64,000 nucleotides of DNA. Source: Bacteroidota bacterium. Its GTDB lineage: Bacteria > Bacteroidota > Bacteroidia > Flavobacteriales > Weeksellaceae. The notes under the pieces were generated by a model. The model was not told the DNA's origin. It saw only the letters and a list, made by a program, of their open reading frames with translations, and did not search any database. The DNA is taken from positions 62,001 through 126,000 of the forward strand of contig JAHIQD010000019.1 of the NCBI GenBank assembly GCA_018902795.1. The letters are read 5' to 3'. This document shows, in pieces, positions 34,020 to 42,966 of the stretch (the first letter of the stretch is position 1; each line of letters opens with the position of its first letter). Both the position numbers and the translations under genes were made by a program.

Positions 34020-34385
34020 TTGGCAAAAAAACAGACATACCGTCCTCAGAAAAAACTCACTTTTATTGATATTGTAAAAGGAAATTTTCTGAACCGTGAT
34101 GAAGTAAAAATTCATTACAAATATTTTATGTTGGTGTTTTTCTTACTGATGATTATGATTTTCAGCAATCACCTGGTAAGCCAAAAAATTGAACAGGTAA
34201 ATGACCTGAAAGAACAGACCGAAGAATACAAATCCCGAAATGCATACGCACAAAGCCGGTTAATAAAAGTAAAATTAGAATCGGAACTTGGCAAGGAAAT
34301 GGTGGAAGATTCCTTGTTATCATTAGAAAATCATCCACACAAATTATTGATAAAATTAGACAGCACAGATGGCGGTTCAAAATGA
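34020..34385 (+). CDS. ftsL: FtsL-like division protein (TTG start)
   Basis: A 121-residue bitopic protein in the ftsL position of the dcw cluster. A basic cytoplasmic head (AKKQTYRPQKK) is followed by one membrane helix at about 37-54 (FMLVFFLLMIMIFSNHL) and a periplasmic helix with coiled-coil spacing (about 58-95). In E. coli FtsL, FtsB and FtsQ form the trimer that activates FtsWI; family identity here rests on topology and position, because FtsL sequences diverge strongly. The only start that includes the cytoplasmic head is the TTG at 34020; the first in-frame ATG is within the membrane helix. Its end overlaps ftsI by 17 bases. Confidence 0.85.
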   Translation: MAKKQTYRPQKKLTFIDIVKGNFLNRDEVKIHYKYFMLVFFLLMIMIFSNHLVSQKIEQVNDLKEQTEEYKSRNAYAQSRLIKVKLESELGKEMVEDSLLSLENHPHKLLIKLDSTDGGSK

Positions 34386-36360
34386 ATTCGAAAATAAACG
34401 CTCAAAAACATTGAGATGGGGCTACCTTTTTGCAGGGTCGGCCTTCATCCTTTTTGTGGTTTTTTTAGGAAGAATTCTTATTTTACAGAACACAAATGTT
34501 CAGGAAATTAAAGATGATTATATCAACAAAAATTACCGCGAAGCCAAATTAAAAGCCGCCCGCGGAAATCTTTACGCTTCCGATGGATCCATTCTGGCAA
34601 CCACCGTGATGCGTTATGATGTATATCTTGATTTCAAAACGATAAAAGACACTGTTTACAGCAATAATATAGGTCCTCTCACCGATTCGTTATCAAAAAT
34701 GTTCGGCAAACCGAGAAGCTATTTCAGAGACAGACTCGATCAGCAGAAAAAAGCCAATAATCAATATTACTCTTTAGTAAAAGGACTTGATTTTGATGAT
34801 TACGACAGAATCAGAAAATTCCCGATTTTCAAAAGAGGCAAAAATAAAGGCGGCTTCATTATTGACAGAAATTTTAAAAGAGAACTCGCCACAACACAAA
34901 TAGGTTCCGGAACCATCGGGATGGATGATGGCGTTACAAAATCCGGTTTGGAGGGTGCATTCTCAAAATACATGACCGGAACTGACGGAACCCGTTTAGA
35001 ACAGCGCGTAAACTCAAGCCAATGGAAACCCATCGACTATTGGAAAGTGAACGAACCCATCGATGGACAGGATGTTTACACCACAATCGATTTAAGAATT
35101 CAGGATATTGCCCACTCCGCTTTAGAAAAACAGCTGATTAATTTCGATGGCGATCACGGCTGTGTTCTGGTTATGGAAGTGGCTACCGGAAAGGTAAAAG
35201 CCATGGTAAATCTCCGACGAACTGAGCCGGGCATTTATGTTGATGCTTACAATTATGCGTTGAAAGATGCTACGGAACCAGGATCCACCTTCAAAACGGT
35301 CTCGCTTTTAGCAGCAATGGATGACGGTTTTATTGACGAAAACACAACCGTAAATGTAGGAAACGGCGTGTGGACTTACGCTAAACAGAGAATTTCTGAC
35401 GGTCATGGCGGCGGCATTTACGAAATTGCCGATGTGTTAGCAAAATCGAGCAACGTGGGTTCAGCAAAACTGATCACTCAGTACTATGCCGACAAACCCA
35501 AGGTTTTTCTGGACCATTTGAAAAGATGGAAAATGTTTGATAAAATGGATATTGAACTTCCCGGAATTACCAAACCTTATATCGTAACTCCTGAAAGCAA
35601 AAGATGGAATGCAGCAACTTTAGCTTCTCTGGCTTACGGTTATTCTTCAAGGTTTAATCTTTTGCAGCTGACTACTTTTTATAACGGTATCGCAAATAAA
35701 GGAAAAATGCTGAAACCGCTTTTCATTGATAAAATCATGAAAGACGGACAGGTTTTATATACTGCAAAACCGGAAGTAATGGTGAACAAAATGGCCTCAA
35801 CCAAAGCGATCACCATGATGACCAACGCGCTAACCAAAGCCGTTGAAAAAGGTACTGCAAAAAGTATATTCACCCCGAATCTGAAAATGGCCGGCAAAAC
35901 TGGAACCGCAAGATTCGAATACTGGAAACCCGGACCGGCAAAATATCAGGCAAGTTTCGCAGGGTTTTATCCAGCTGATAATCCAAAATATACCTGTATT
36001 GTGATGATCAACCAGCCCGATAACTCTAAAAGTTTTTACGGATCTACGGTAGCAGCTCCGGTTTTCAAAGAAATTGCAGGTAAAACTTTCCTTAAAACAC
36101 CGCAAAACGTGGAACACGAAATGTTGGTTGATAAAAAAGTGGATTTAAGTAAAATGATTGAACCCAATGTTAAAATTGCAGTAAACGGCAAACAAATGCC
36201 TAATGTGGTTGGATTAATTGGGAAAAATGTGATTCCACAGTTAGAAAACTCCGGTTATCGCGTTGATTTCAAAGGTGTTGGCAGAATTAAACAACAGTTT
36301 CCTTTAGAAGGCGCCATCATCGGTAAAAATCAAAGGATATATCTGAGCTTACAGAATTAA
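34369..36360 (+). CDS. ftsI: Septal peptidoglycan transpeptidase (FtsI/PBP with PASTA domain)
   Basis: A 663-residue class B penicillin-binding protein that cross-links septal peptidoglycan. It has an N-terminal membrane anchor (about 18-40), a pedestal domain (about 55-230) and a transpeptidase domain with SxxK as STFK (306-309), SxN as SSN (360-362) and KTG (510-512). The C-terminal 60 residues (PNVVGLIGKNVIPQLENSGYRV onward in pieces) form one PASTA domain, common in Bacteroidota and Gram-positives. The start overlaps ftsL by 17 bases. It works with FtsW, encoded six kilobases downstream. Confidence 0.95.
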   Translation: MAVQNEFENKRSKTLRWGYLFAGSAFILFVVFLGRILILQNTNVQEIKDDYINKNYREAKLKAARGNLYASDGSILATTVMRYDVYLDFKTIKDTVYSNNIGPLTDSLSKMFGKPRSYFRDRLDQQKKANNQYYSLVKGLDFDDYDRIRKFPIFKRGKNKGGFIIDRNFKRELATTQIGSGTIGMDDGVTKSGLEGAFSKYMTGTDGTRLEQRVNSSQWKPIDYWKVNEPIDGQDVYTTIDLRIQDIAHSALEKQLINFDGDHGCVLVMEVATGKVKAMVNLRRTEPGIYVDAYNYALKDATEPGSTFKTVSLLAAMDDGFIDENTTVNVGNGVWTYAKQRISDGHGGGIYEIADVLAKSSNVGSAKLITQYYADKPKVFLDHLKRWKMFDKMDIELPGITKPYIVTPESKRWNAATLASLAYGYSSRFNLLQLTTFYNGIANKGKMLKPLFIDKIMKDGQVLYTAKPEVMVNKMASTKAITMMTNALTKAVEKGTAKSIFTPNLKMAGKTGTARFEYWKPGPAKYQASFAGFYPADNPKYTCIVMINQPDNSKSFYGSTVAAPVFKEIAGKTFLKTPQNVEHEMLVDKKVDLSKMIEPNVKIAVNGKQMPNVVGLIGKNVIPQLENSGYRVDFKGVGRIKQQFPLEGAIIGKNQRIYLSLQN

Positions 36361-36368
36361 AAAACAAA

Positions 36369-36412
36369 GTCCCGAAGGGACGGCTTAATAAAGAATAGGA
36401 TAAAATCCTATT
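36369..36412 (+). repeat. Double palindrome between ftsI and murE
   Basis: Two inverted repeats in a row: GTCCC-GAA-GGGAC (36369-36381) and AATAGGAT-AAA-ATCCTATT (36394-36412), then GACGTATAAA. A partial relative of the second, AGGAT-CAAA-ATCCT, lies at 45390-45403 after ftsQ. The core differs from the RAYT-flanking palindromes. No T-tract, so not an intrinsic terminator. Confidence 0.7.
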
Positions 36413-36422
36413 GACGTATAAA

Positions 36423-37883
36423 ATGAATTTAGAAGTATTATTAAACAGAATCCCAGTTTTAGAAATTTCCGGAAATAAAAACCGGGAAGTTTCAGAAATT
36501 GTTTTTGACAGCCGAAAAGTTGTTGAAAACTCCCTCTATGTAGCAATAAAGGGAACTGTTTCCGATGGGCATTTGTTTATTGATTCCGCCATAGAAAAAG
36601 GCGTTTTCGTAATCGTCTGCGAAAATTTAAATGAAAATTTAAATGAAAATGTGACGTATATTAAAGTGAAGGATGCTTCTAAAACTTTAGGCCAGCTGGC
36701 TTCTAACTTTTACGGAAATCCTTCTGAAAAATTAAATTTAATAGGAGTTACCGGCACCAACGGGAAAACTTCTGTAACCACACTTCTGTTTGATGTTTTC
36801 AAAAATTTAGGTTTTAAATCAGCTTTAATTTCAACCGTTGAATATCGGATCGGAGAGAAAAGCATTCCCTCCACCCATACCACTCCGGATGTGATCCGCC
36901 TGAATCAGATATTGGCAGAAGCCGTTGAAGAAGGCTGCGAATACGCATTCATGGAAGTTTCGTCCCACGGAATCCATCAGAACAGAACAGAAGGTCTGCA
37001 TTTTAAAATTGCAGGCTTCACCAATATTACCCATGATCATTTAGATTATCACAAGACTTTTGAGGAATATATCAAAACCAAAAAAAGATTTTTTGATGAA
37101 CTGAATCCGGAAGCCGTCGCCATCACCAATGTTGATGACAAAAACGGAAACATTATGCTCCAAAATACCAAAGCGGGCAAGAAAACCTACGCTTTGAAAA
37201 CAATGGCAGATTTCCATGGAAAAATTCTGGAAGCCGACTTCAACGGAATGCTTCTCAACTTCGGGGGAAAAGAATTCTGGACAACTTTAACAGGGAAATT
37301 CAACGTATATAATTTGCTCTTGGTTTTTGCAATTGCAGTGGAATGCGGTTTTCATGAAGAAGATATCTTGAAAGCCATTTCGAATTTGAAAAGAGTAAAA
37401 GGAAGATTCGAAACTTTAAAATCCGACGGCGGAATTTTCTTCGTTGTGGATTATGCTCACACTCCTGATGCTTTGGAAAATATTTTAGATTCCATCAACG
37501 AAATCCGTACTAAAAACGAAAGACTGATAACAGTTTTTGGTTGCGGCGGAGATCGTGATCATGCAAAACGCCCGGAAATGGGGAAAATTGCCACCAGAAA
37601 ATCCACACTTGCCATCATCACTTCGGATAATCCGCGGACGGAAAATCCTGCAGATATCATCAAAGAAATCGAAGCCGGTGTGGAACCGCAGTATTTCAGC
37701 AAATACACTTCAATTCCCGACAGAAAAGAAGCAATTAAAATGGCAATCAAGTTTGCTGAACCGAAAGATATTATCCTCGTAGCCGGAAAAGGTCACGAAG
37801 ATTATCAGGAAATTAATGGCGTAAAACACCATTTTGATGACAAAGAAATGATCATTGAACTGGCCAGATTAATGTCAAAATAA
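36423..37883 (+). CDS. murE: UDP-MurNAc-L-Ala-D-Glu--2,6-diaminopimelate ligase
   Basis: A 486-residue Mur ligase that adds meso-diaminopimelate to the stem peptide. The ATP motif GTNGKT is at 111-116, with STHTTPD and EVSSHGIHQNR typical of MurE. DNPR (402-405) is the motif that selects meso-diaminopimelate over lysine. A TTG at 36411 would extend the frame by four codons into the preceding palindrome, so the ATG at 36423 is chosen. The segment at about 67-75 contains a small in-frame duplication (NLNE twice) encoded by a 12-base repeat, not in the active site. No MurF gene follows, unlike in E. coli. Confidence 0.96.
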   Translation: MNLEVLLNRIPVLEISGNKNREVSEIVFDSRKVVENSLYVAIKGTVSDGHLFIDSAIEKGVFVIVCENLNENLNENVTYIKVKDASKTLGQLASNFYGNPSEKLNLIGVTGTNGKTSVTTLLFDVFKNLGFKSALISTVEYRIGEKSIPSTHTTPDVIRLNQILAEAVEEGCEYAFMEVSSHGIHQNRTEGLHFKIAGFTNITHDHLDYHKTFEEYIKTKKRFFDELNPEAVAITNVDDKNGNIMLQNTKAGKKTYALKTMADFHGKILEADFNGMLLNFGGKEFWTTLTGKFNVYNLLLVFAIAVECGFHEEDILKAISNLKRVKGRFETLKSDGGIFFVVDYAHTPDALENILDSINEIRTKNERLITVFGCGGDRDHAKRPEMGKIATRKSTLAIITSDNPRTENPADIIKEIEAGVEPQYFSKYTSIPDRKEAIKMAIKFAEPKDIILVAGKGHEDYQEINGVKHHFDDKEMIIELARLMSK

Positions 37884-37920
37884 TCAGGACTTGATATTTT
37901 AAAAAACTAAACCATCAGTT

Positions 37921-39162
37921 ATGTTATACTATCTCTACGAATATTTCACCAGCCACGGAATTCATGTTCCCGGCCTTGGTATGTTTAGATTTATCTCTTT
38001 CCGTGCAGGAATGGCGGTTTTACTTTCATTGATTATCGCTTTGGTTTACGGAAAGAAAATCATCAACTATCTGAGAAAAAAACAGATGGGCGAACTGGTT
38101 CGCGATTTAGGACTTGAAGGACAAAAGCAGAAAGAAGGAACGCCAACCATGGGAGGCTTGATTATTATTATGGCGACACTAATTCCGGTTTTGCTTTTCA
38201 CCAGAATTTTTAATGTTTACATCGTTTTGCTGATCACTTCAGTAATTTGGATGGGTGCCATTGGTTTTATAGACGATTATTTAAAGAAAATTAAAAAAAA
38301 CAAAGACGGTTTAAGCGGAAAATTCAAAGTAATTGGTCAGGTAGGCTTAGGTCTTATTGTGGGAATTACAATGTTCTTTCATCCCGATGTTACTGTGAAA
38401 AGGAAGTACGCAGATGCAACGGAAGTAAGCAGAAATAATGTGGAAAAGAACTTTATGCCCACAGAAAAATCAGCCGTTTCCACCGTTCCTTTTGTAAAAA
38501 ACAATGAGTTCGATTACAGCGGAATTTTATTTTGGATGACTCCTGAAAAAGCACACGAATGGGCATGGATTGTTTTTATTCCCATCGTCATTTTTATCGT
38601 TACAGCCGTTTCCAATGGCGCCAATATTGCTGATGGAATCGATGGTCTCGCGGCCGGAACCAGCGTCGTCATCCTTCTTACGCTGGCGTTTTTCGCGTAC
38701 ATTTCGGGGAACATCATCTTTGCAGATTACCTCAACATCATGTTCCTCCCCAATATGGGTGAAACTACAATTTTCGCGCTCGCCCTCGTGGGAGCTGTGA
38801 TTGGATTTTTCTGGTACAATACTTATCCTGCACAAGTTTTCATGGGAGATACCGGAAGTCTAATGTTGGGTGGAGTAATCGCGGTTTTAGCAATCATTTT
38901 AAGAAAAGAATTAATGATTCCTGTCCTTTGCGGAATTTTCTTAATTGAAAATGTTTCCGTGATGTTACAGGTTGCAGTATTTAAATACAGAAAGAAAAAA
39001 TACGGGCTGGAATACGCTCAGAATAACCGGCTTTTCAAAATGTCCCCACTTCATCATCATTATCAGAAAGAAGGTTACCACGAAAGCAAAATCGTAAACC
39101 GAATGATTATTATGGGAGTTTTGTTTGCGATTATCTGTTTAATCACATTGAAAATAAGATAA
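37921..39162 (+). CDS. mraY: Phospho-N-acetylmuramoyl-pentapeptide-transferase
   Basis: A 413-residue membrane enzyme that makes lipid I from UDP-MurNAc-pentapeptide and undecaprenyl phosphate. About ten helices are predicted. Family motifs are GTPTMGGLIII (about 74-84), the aspartate pair in FIDDYLKK, NGANIADGIDGLAAG, the DTGSLMLGG segment, and the HHHYQKEGYHE loop. It is some 50 residues longer than E. coli MraY because of a periplasmic insert around 160-210 (NVEKNFMPTEKSAV region), which is normal in Bacteroidota. Confidence 0.97.
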   Translation: MLYYLYEYFTSHGIHVPGLGMFRFISFRAGMAVLLSLIIALVYGKKIINYLRKKQMGELVRDLGLEGQKQKEGTPTMGGLIIIMATLIPVLLFTRIFNVYIVLLITSVIWMGAIGFIDDYLKKIKKNKDGLSGKFKVIGQVGLGLIVGITMFFHPDVTVKRKYADATEVSRNNVEKNFMPTEKSAVSTVPFVKNNEFDYSGILFWMTPEKAHEWAWIVFIPIVIFIVTAVSNGANIADGIDGLAAGTSVVILLTLAFFAYISGNIIFADYLNIMFLPNMGETTIFALALVGAVIGFFWYNTYPAQVFMGDTGSLMLGGVIAVLAIILRKELMIPVLCGIFLIENVSVMLQVAVFKYRKKKYGLEYAQNNRLFKMSPLHHHYQKEGYHESKIVNRMIIMGVLFAIICLITLKIR

Positions 39163-39165
39163 AAG

Positions 39166-39180
39166 GGTTCCGTAGGAACG
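39166..39180 (+). repeat. REP-like palindrome between mraY and murD
   Basis: GGTTCC-GTA-GGAACG three bases after the mraY stop, with the same TTCC-GTA-GGAA core and orientation as copies 1 and 2 beside the RAYT gene 35 kb away. A CGCAATGGA tail-like sequence follows 12 bases later. Confidence 0.7.
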
Positions 39181-39229
39181 AACGATAGACCGCAATGGAA
39201 ATTATTCCAGTGAAATTAAAAAAGAAAGC

Positions 39230-40555
39230 ATGAAAATAGTTGTTTTAGGAGGCGGAGAAAGTGGCTTTGGTGCAGCATATTTAGCGAAGAAAAAAGGGAT
39301 GGAGGTTTTTCTTTCAGACAAAGGTCTGATTAAGGATGACTATAAAAAACTTTTGAATGATGCCGGTATTGAGTTTGAAGAAGGAAACCACGATGAAGAA
39401 AGAATTCTTGCAGCAGACTGGGTGATAAAATCTCCGGGAATTCCAAAGAAAGCCGATATAATTTTTAAAATCAATCAGAAAGGAATAAGACTTTCCTCTG
39501 AGATCGAGTTCGCAGCCGAATTTACCAATGCAAAAATTATTGCCATCACAGGAAGCAACGGAAAAACCACAACGACTTCTCTCATCTATCATATTTTGAA
39601 AAATGATGATCTGAAAGTTGGTTTAGGCGGAAATATCGGGAAAAGCTTCGCAAAACAAGTGGCTGACGAAAACTTCGACTATTATGTTTTGGAAGTGAGT
39701 TCTTTTCAGTTGGATGATATCCAGAATTTCAGACCGCATATTTCGATGTTGCTGAATTTAAGTCAGGATCATTTAGATCAGTACAATTACAATTACGAAG
39801 AATATGCGCTTGCGAAATTCAGAATTGCTGAAAATCAGGAAAATGACAATTTTTTTATCTACAATAAAGATGATGAAATGAGCATGGATCTTTTGCAGAA
39901 ACTCAACATTAAAGCCCAAATGATACCTTTTTCCATTAAAGAAAAACTGAAAACGGGCGGTTATATCTCCGGGGATAAAATGGTGGTCAACTTTAATGAT
40001 GAGTTCTCGATGAAGCTTGATGAGCTTTCTTTGGTTGGAAATCACAATATTGCAAACAGCCTGGCCGCTTCCATTGCCGGTAAAATACTGAATATCAAAA
40101 ATGAAAGCATCAGGAATTCATTAATGACTTTTCAGGCAGTAGAACACCGTTTAGAGCAGGTTGCGGAAATAAATGGAGTAAAATTCATCAACGACAGCAA
40201 AGCAACTAACGTGAATGCAACATATTATGCATTAGAAAGCATGAAACAGCCAACCGTTTGGATTGTTGGAGGAAAAGATAAAGGAAACGACTATACCGAA
40301 ATTGAAGATTTGGTAAAGAAAAAAGTAAAAGCGATTGTTTGCCTCGGAATTGATAACCAAAAAATCATCGACTTCTTTCAGGGAAAAAAAGATCTCATTT
40401 ACAGCACGTCAAGCATGGAAGAAGCCGTAAGAATTTCAAAATCACTGGCTCAGAAAGGTGATACCGTTTTGCTGTCGCCATGTTGCGCGAGTTTTGATTT
40501 ATTCAACAGTTATGAAGACCGCGGAAATCAGTTTAAAAGTGAAGTTTTAAAATAA
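39230..40555 (+). CDS. murD: UDP-N-acetylmuramoylalanine--D-glutamate ligase
   Basis: A 441-residue Mur ligase that adds D-glutamate to UDP-MurNAc-L-alanine. An N-terminal Rossmann-like domain (VVLGGGESGFGAAYLA) binds the nucleotide sugar, the ATP motif is ITGSNGKTTTTSL (about 104-116), and the central domain has EVSSFQLDDI and NLSQDHLDQY. The C-terminal domain contains FINDSKATNVNATYYAL and LLSPCCASFDLFNSYEDRG, both conserved. Length is normal. Confidence 0.97.
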   Translation: MKIVVLGGGESGFGAAYLAKKKGMEVFLSDKGLIKDDYKKLLNDAGIEFEEGNHDEERILAADWVIKSPGIPKKADIIFKINQKGIRLSSEIEFAAEFTNAKIIAITGSNGKTTTTSLIYHILKNDDLKVGLGGNIGKSFAKQVADENFDYYVLEVSSFQLDDIQNFRPHISMLLNLSQDHLDQYNYNYEEYALAKFRIAENQENDNFFIYNKDDEMSMDLLQKLNIKAQMIPFSIKEKLKTGGYISGDKMVVNFNDEFSMKLDELSLVGNHNIANSLAASIAGKILNIKNESIRNSLMTFQAVEHRLEQVAEINGVKFINDSKATNVNATYYALESMKQPTVWIVGGKDKGNDYTEIEDLVKKKVKAIVCLGIDNQKIIDFFQGKKDLIYSTSSMEEAVRISKSLAQKGDTVLLSPCCASFDLFNSYEDRGNQFKSEVLK

Positions 40556-40579
40556 AAACCGGAAACGGTGGAACACAAA

Positions 40580-41809
40580 ATGCAGGAAACAGAAAACAAA
40601 TTCGAACTGCTGAAAGGCGACAAAGTGCTTTGGAGCGTAATCTTACTGATTTCGTTCTTTTCCGTGTTTCCCGTGTATTCCGCAAGTTCTAATTTGGAAT
40701 ACATTGTAAACAACGGTACCACCACCTCTCACCTCATGAAGCATTTGTTTTTCGTAGTGCTTGGTTTGGCAATTATGCGCGGTGTAGGTGTTGTTAAATA
40801 TGAATACATCGGAAAACTCAGCAGTATTCTCTTGGGCGTTATGGTGCTGCTTTTAATACTCACGATGTTTACCGGTCAAAAAATTGACGGAGCATCGGCC
40901 TCGCGCTGGCTGAAAATTCCGGGAACTCCAATTTCATTTCAGCCGTCCTCGTTCGCATATTTGCTTTTGGTCGTTTATCTCTGCAGATATTTAACCAAAA
41001 GCATCAAAAGAGAAAGACTTCCGATCGAAAACATATTGTACATTTTCGGACCCGTACTAATCGTTTTTGGATTGGTAGCTAAAGATAACGGTTCCACAGC
41101 GTTAATGATTCTTATTGTTTCCCTGGCAATAATGCTGGTTGGGCAACTCAATAAAAAATACATTTTTGGATTTATCGGTCTTTCGAGTGTAGCAATCGGG
41201 ATATTCATGTTTTTGGCCTTAAAAACCGATTTAATTGGCAGCAACCGTGTCCATACCTGGATGAGCCGTGTTGAAACATTTACCAATTCTAAAAAGACAA
41301 CAGAAGTTGAAGACGAAACCCTGAAAGCCAAAAACTATCAGGTAATGCAGGCAAAAGCAGCTATCGTTCACGGCGGAATTACCGGAATGGGACCGGGAAA
41401 AAGCGCTTTAAAACAAATGCTTCCGCAATCTGCTTCCGATTTTATTTTCGCAATTATTGTGGAAGAATATGGCTTTTTTGGCGCACTGTTTTTAATAGCG
41501 CTCTATTTAATAATGATCATCAGAATCGTGATGATTGCCAGCAAAATGCCCGCTTTTTTCGGAAGTTTACTGGTGTTGAGTCTTGGAATTATGATTTTCG
41601 TGCAGCTTTCCGTGAATATCGCGGTGGCCGTAAATCTGATTCCTGTAACAGGACAGCCGCTTCCACTGATCAGTTATGGAGGAACATCGATGTTGGTAAC
41701 GTACATTCAGTTAGGAATAATATTAAGTGTCAGCTCAAGAATTCAGGTTTACGATGAAGAAGGCATTGGCAAAAAACAGGATCTGGAAGAAATAAACGAT
41801 ATCGCATAA
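40580..41809 (+). CDS. ftsW: Septal peptidoglycan glycosyltransferase FtsW
   Basis: A 409-residue SEDS-family membrane protein that polymerises lipid II at the septum together with FtsI. About ten helices are predicted; the conserved C-terminal loop GQPLPLISYGGTSMLV and the GVGVVKYEYIG and WLKIP stretches of the family are present. A GTG four codons upstream (40568) is a possible earlier start, but the ATG at 40580 gives a normal cytoplasmic head and is preferred. It lies 24 bases after murD (from this start) and 37 before murG. Confidence 0.95.
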   Translation: MQETENKFELLKGDKVLWSVILLISFFSVFPVYSASSNLEYIVNNGTTTSHLMKHLFFVVLGLAIMRGVGVVKYEYIGKLSSILLGVMVLLLILTMFTGQKIDGASASRWLKIPGTPISFQPSSFAYLLLVVYLCRYLTKSIKRERLPIENILYIFGPVLIVFGLVAKDNGSTALMILIVSLAIMLVGQLNKKYIFGFIGLSSVAIGIFMFLALKTDLIGSNRVHTWMSRVETFTNSKKTTEVEDETLKAKNYQVMQAKAAIVHGGITGMGPGKSALKQMLPQSASDFIFAIIVEEYGFFGALFLIALYLIMIIRIVMIASKMPAFFGSLLVLSLGIMIFVQLSVNIAVAVNLIPVTGQPLPLISYGGTSMLVTYIQLGIILSVSSRIQVYDEEGIGKKQDLEEINDIA

Positions 41810-41846
41810 ATGCTTCAGCATATTCAAAACACAATAACTGAACAAA

Positions 41847-42959
41847 ATGAACAGAAAATTAAAAATACTATTAAGCGGAGGCGGCACCGGAGGACATATC
41901 TTCCCGGCCATTGCCATTGCCGATGAAATCAAGAAAAGATTTCCGGATGCTGAATTTTTGTTCATTGGTGCCAACGGAAAGATGGAGATGGAAAAAGTTC
42001 CACAGGCCGGTTATCATATTGTAGGATTAAATATCTCGGGCTTCGACAGAGGAAATCTGATGAATAATTTCGGGTTGCCTTTCAAAGTGGTCGCAAGTCT
42101 GGCAAAAGCGAGAAAGACGATTAAAAATTTCAAACCGGATTTTGCTGTAGGAACCGGAGGTTTTGCAAGCGGCCCTGCGCTGTATGTTGCATCAAATTTA
42201 GGCATCCTTGTCTTTGTTCAGGAGCAGAATTCGCTGCCCGGAAAAACCAACATATTTCTCGCAAAAAAAGCGAAAGCCGTTTTCACCGCATATCCTAATA
42301 TGGAGAAATTTTTCCACGGCACGAAAACGATGTTTGTGGGAAACCCAATCAGAAAAAATATTATTACTGATTTAACTGACGCTGCATCAGCAAAACAAAA
42401 ACTGGGCTTAGACCCTAATAAATTAACGGTACTTTCCGTCGGAGGCTCATTAGGATCAAGAACACTAAACAACGGATGGAAAGAAAATCTGGATCAGTTT
42501 TTAGCAAAAGATTATCAGCTCATCTGGCAAACCGGAAAAACTGATTATCAGAATATCATCAGTGAAACAGAAACGAAACAGTGCAGAAATCTGCAGATTG
42601 TTGAATTTATTAAAAATATGCAGATGGCCTACTCTGCAGCAGACATCATTGTTTCCAGAGCTGGTGCCATTGCAATTTCGGAACTGGCGGTAGCAAAAAA
42701 ACCGGTGCTTTTGGTTCCGTTTCCTTTCGCAGCGGAAGACCATCAAACGAAAAATGCACTCACGCTGGTAGAAAAAAATGCAGCAAGAATGGTGAAAGAC
42801 ACCGAAATGAAAGAAAAATTCTGGGACACTTTAACAGAAATCTGTGAAAACGAAAGCCTCAGAAAGGAAATGTCCGCAAACCTTGAATTTTTTGCAAAAC
42901 CAAAAGCTGCGGAAGAAATTGTGAACGAAATATTATCAGCAGTAAACATCAAATCATAA
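41847..42959 (+). CDS. murG: UDP-N-acetylglucosamine--N-acetylmuramyl-(pentapeptide) pyrophosphoryl-undecaprenol transferase
   Basis: A 370-residue peripheral glycosyltransferase (GT28) that converts lipid I to lipid II. The N-terminal glycine-rich loop GGGTGGHIFPAIA is at about 10-22, the second loop is GTGGFASGPALYVA, and QEQNSLPGKTN follows. The C-terminal nucleotide-sugar domain has SVGGSLGSRTLN, VSRAGAIAISELA and LVPFPFAAEDHQTKNA, which hold UDP-GlcNAc. Length is normal. Seven bases separate it from murC. Confidence 0.97.
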   Translation: MNRKLKILLSGGGTGGHIFPAIAIADEIKKRFPDAEFLFIGANGKMEMEKVPQAGYHIVGLNISGFDRGNLMNNFGLPFKVVASLAKARKTIKNFKPDFAVGTGGFASGPALYVASNLGILVFVQEQNSLPGKTNIFLAKKAKAVFTAYPNMEKFFHGTKTMFVGNPIRKNIITDLTDAASAKQKLGLDPNKLTVLSVGGSLGSRTLNNGWKENLDQFLAKDYQLIWQTGKTDYQNIISETETKQCRNLQIVEFIKNMQMAYSAADIIVSRAGAIAISELAVAKKPVLLVPFPFAAEDHQTKNALTLVEKNAARMVKDTEMKEKFWDTLTEICENESLRKEMSANLEFFAKPKAAEEIVNEILSAVNIKS

Positions 42960-42966
42960 CCGAAAG

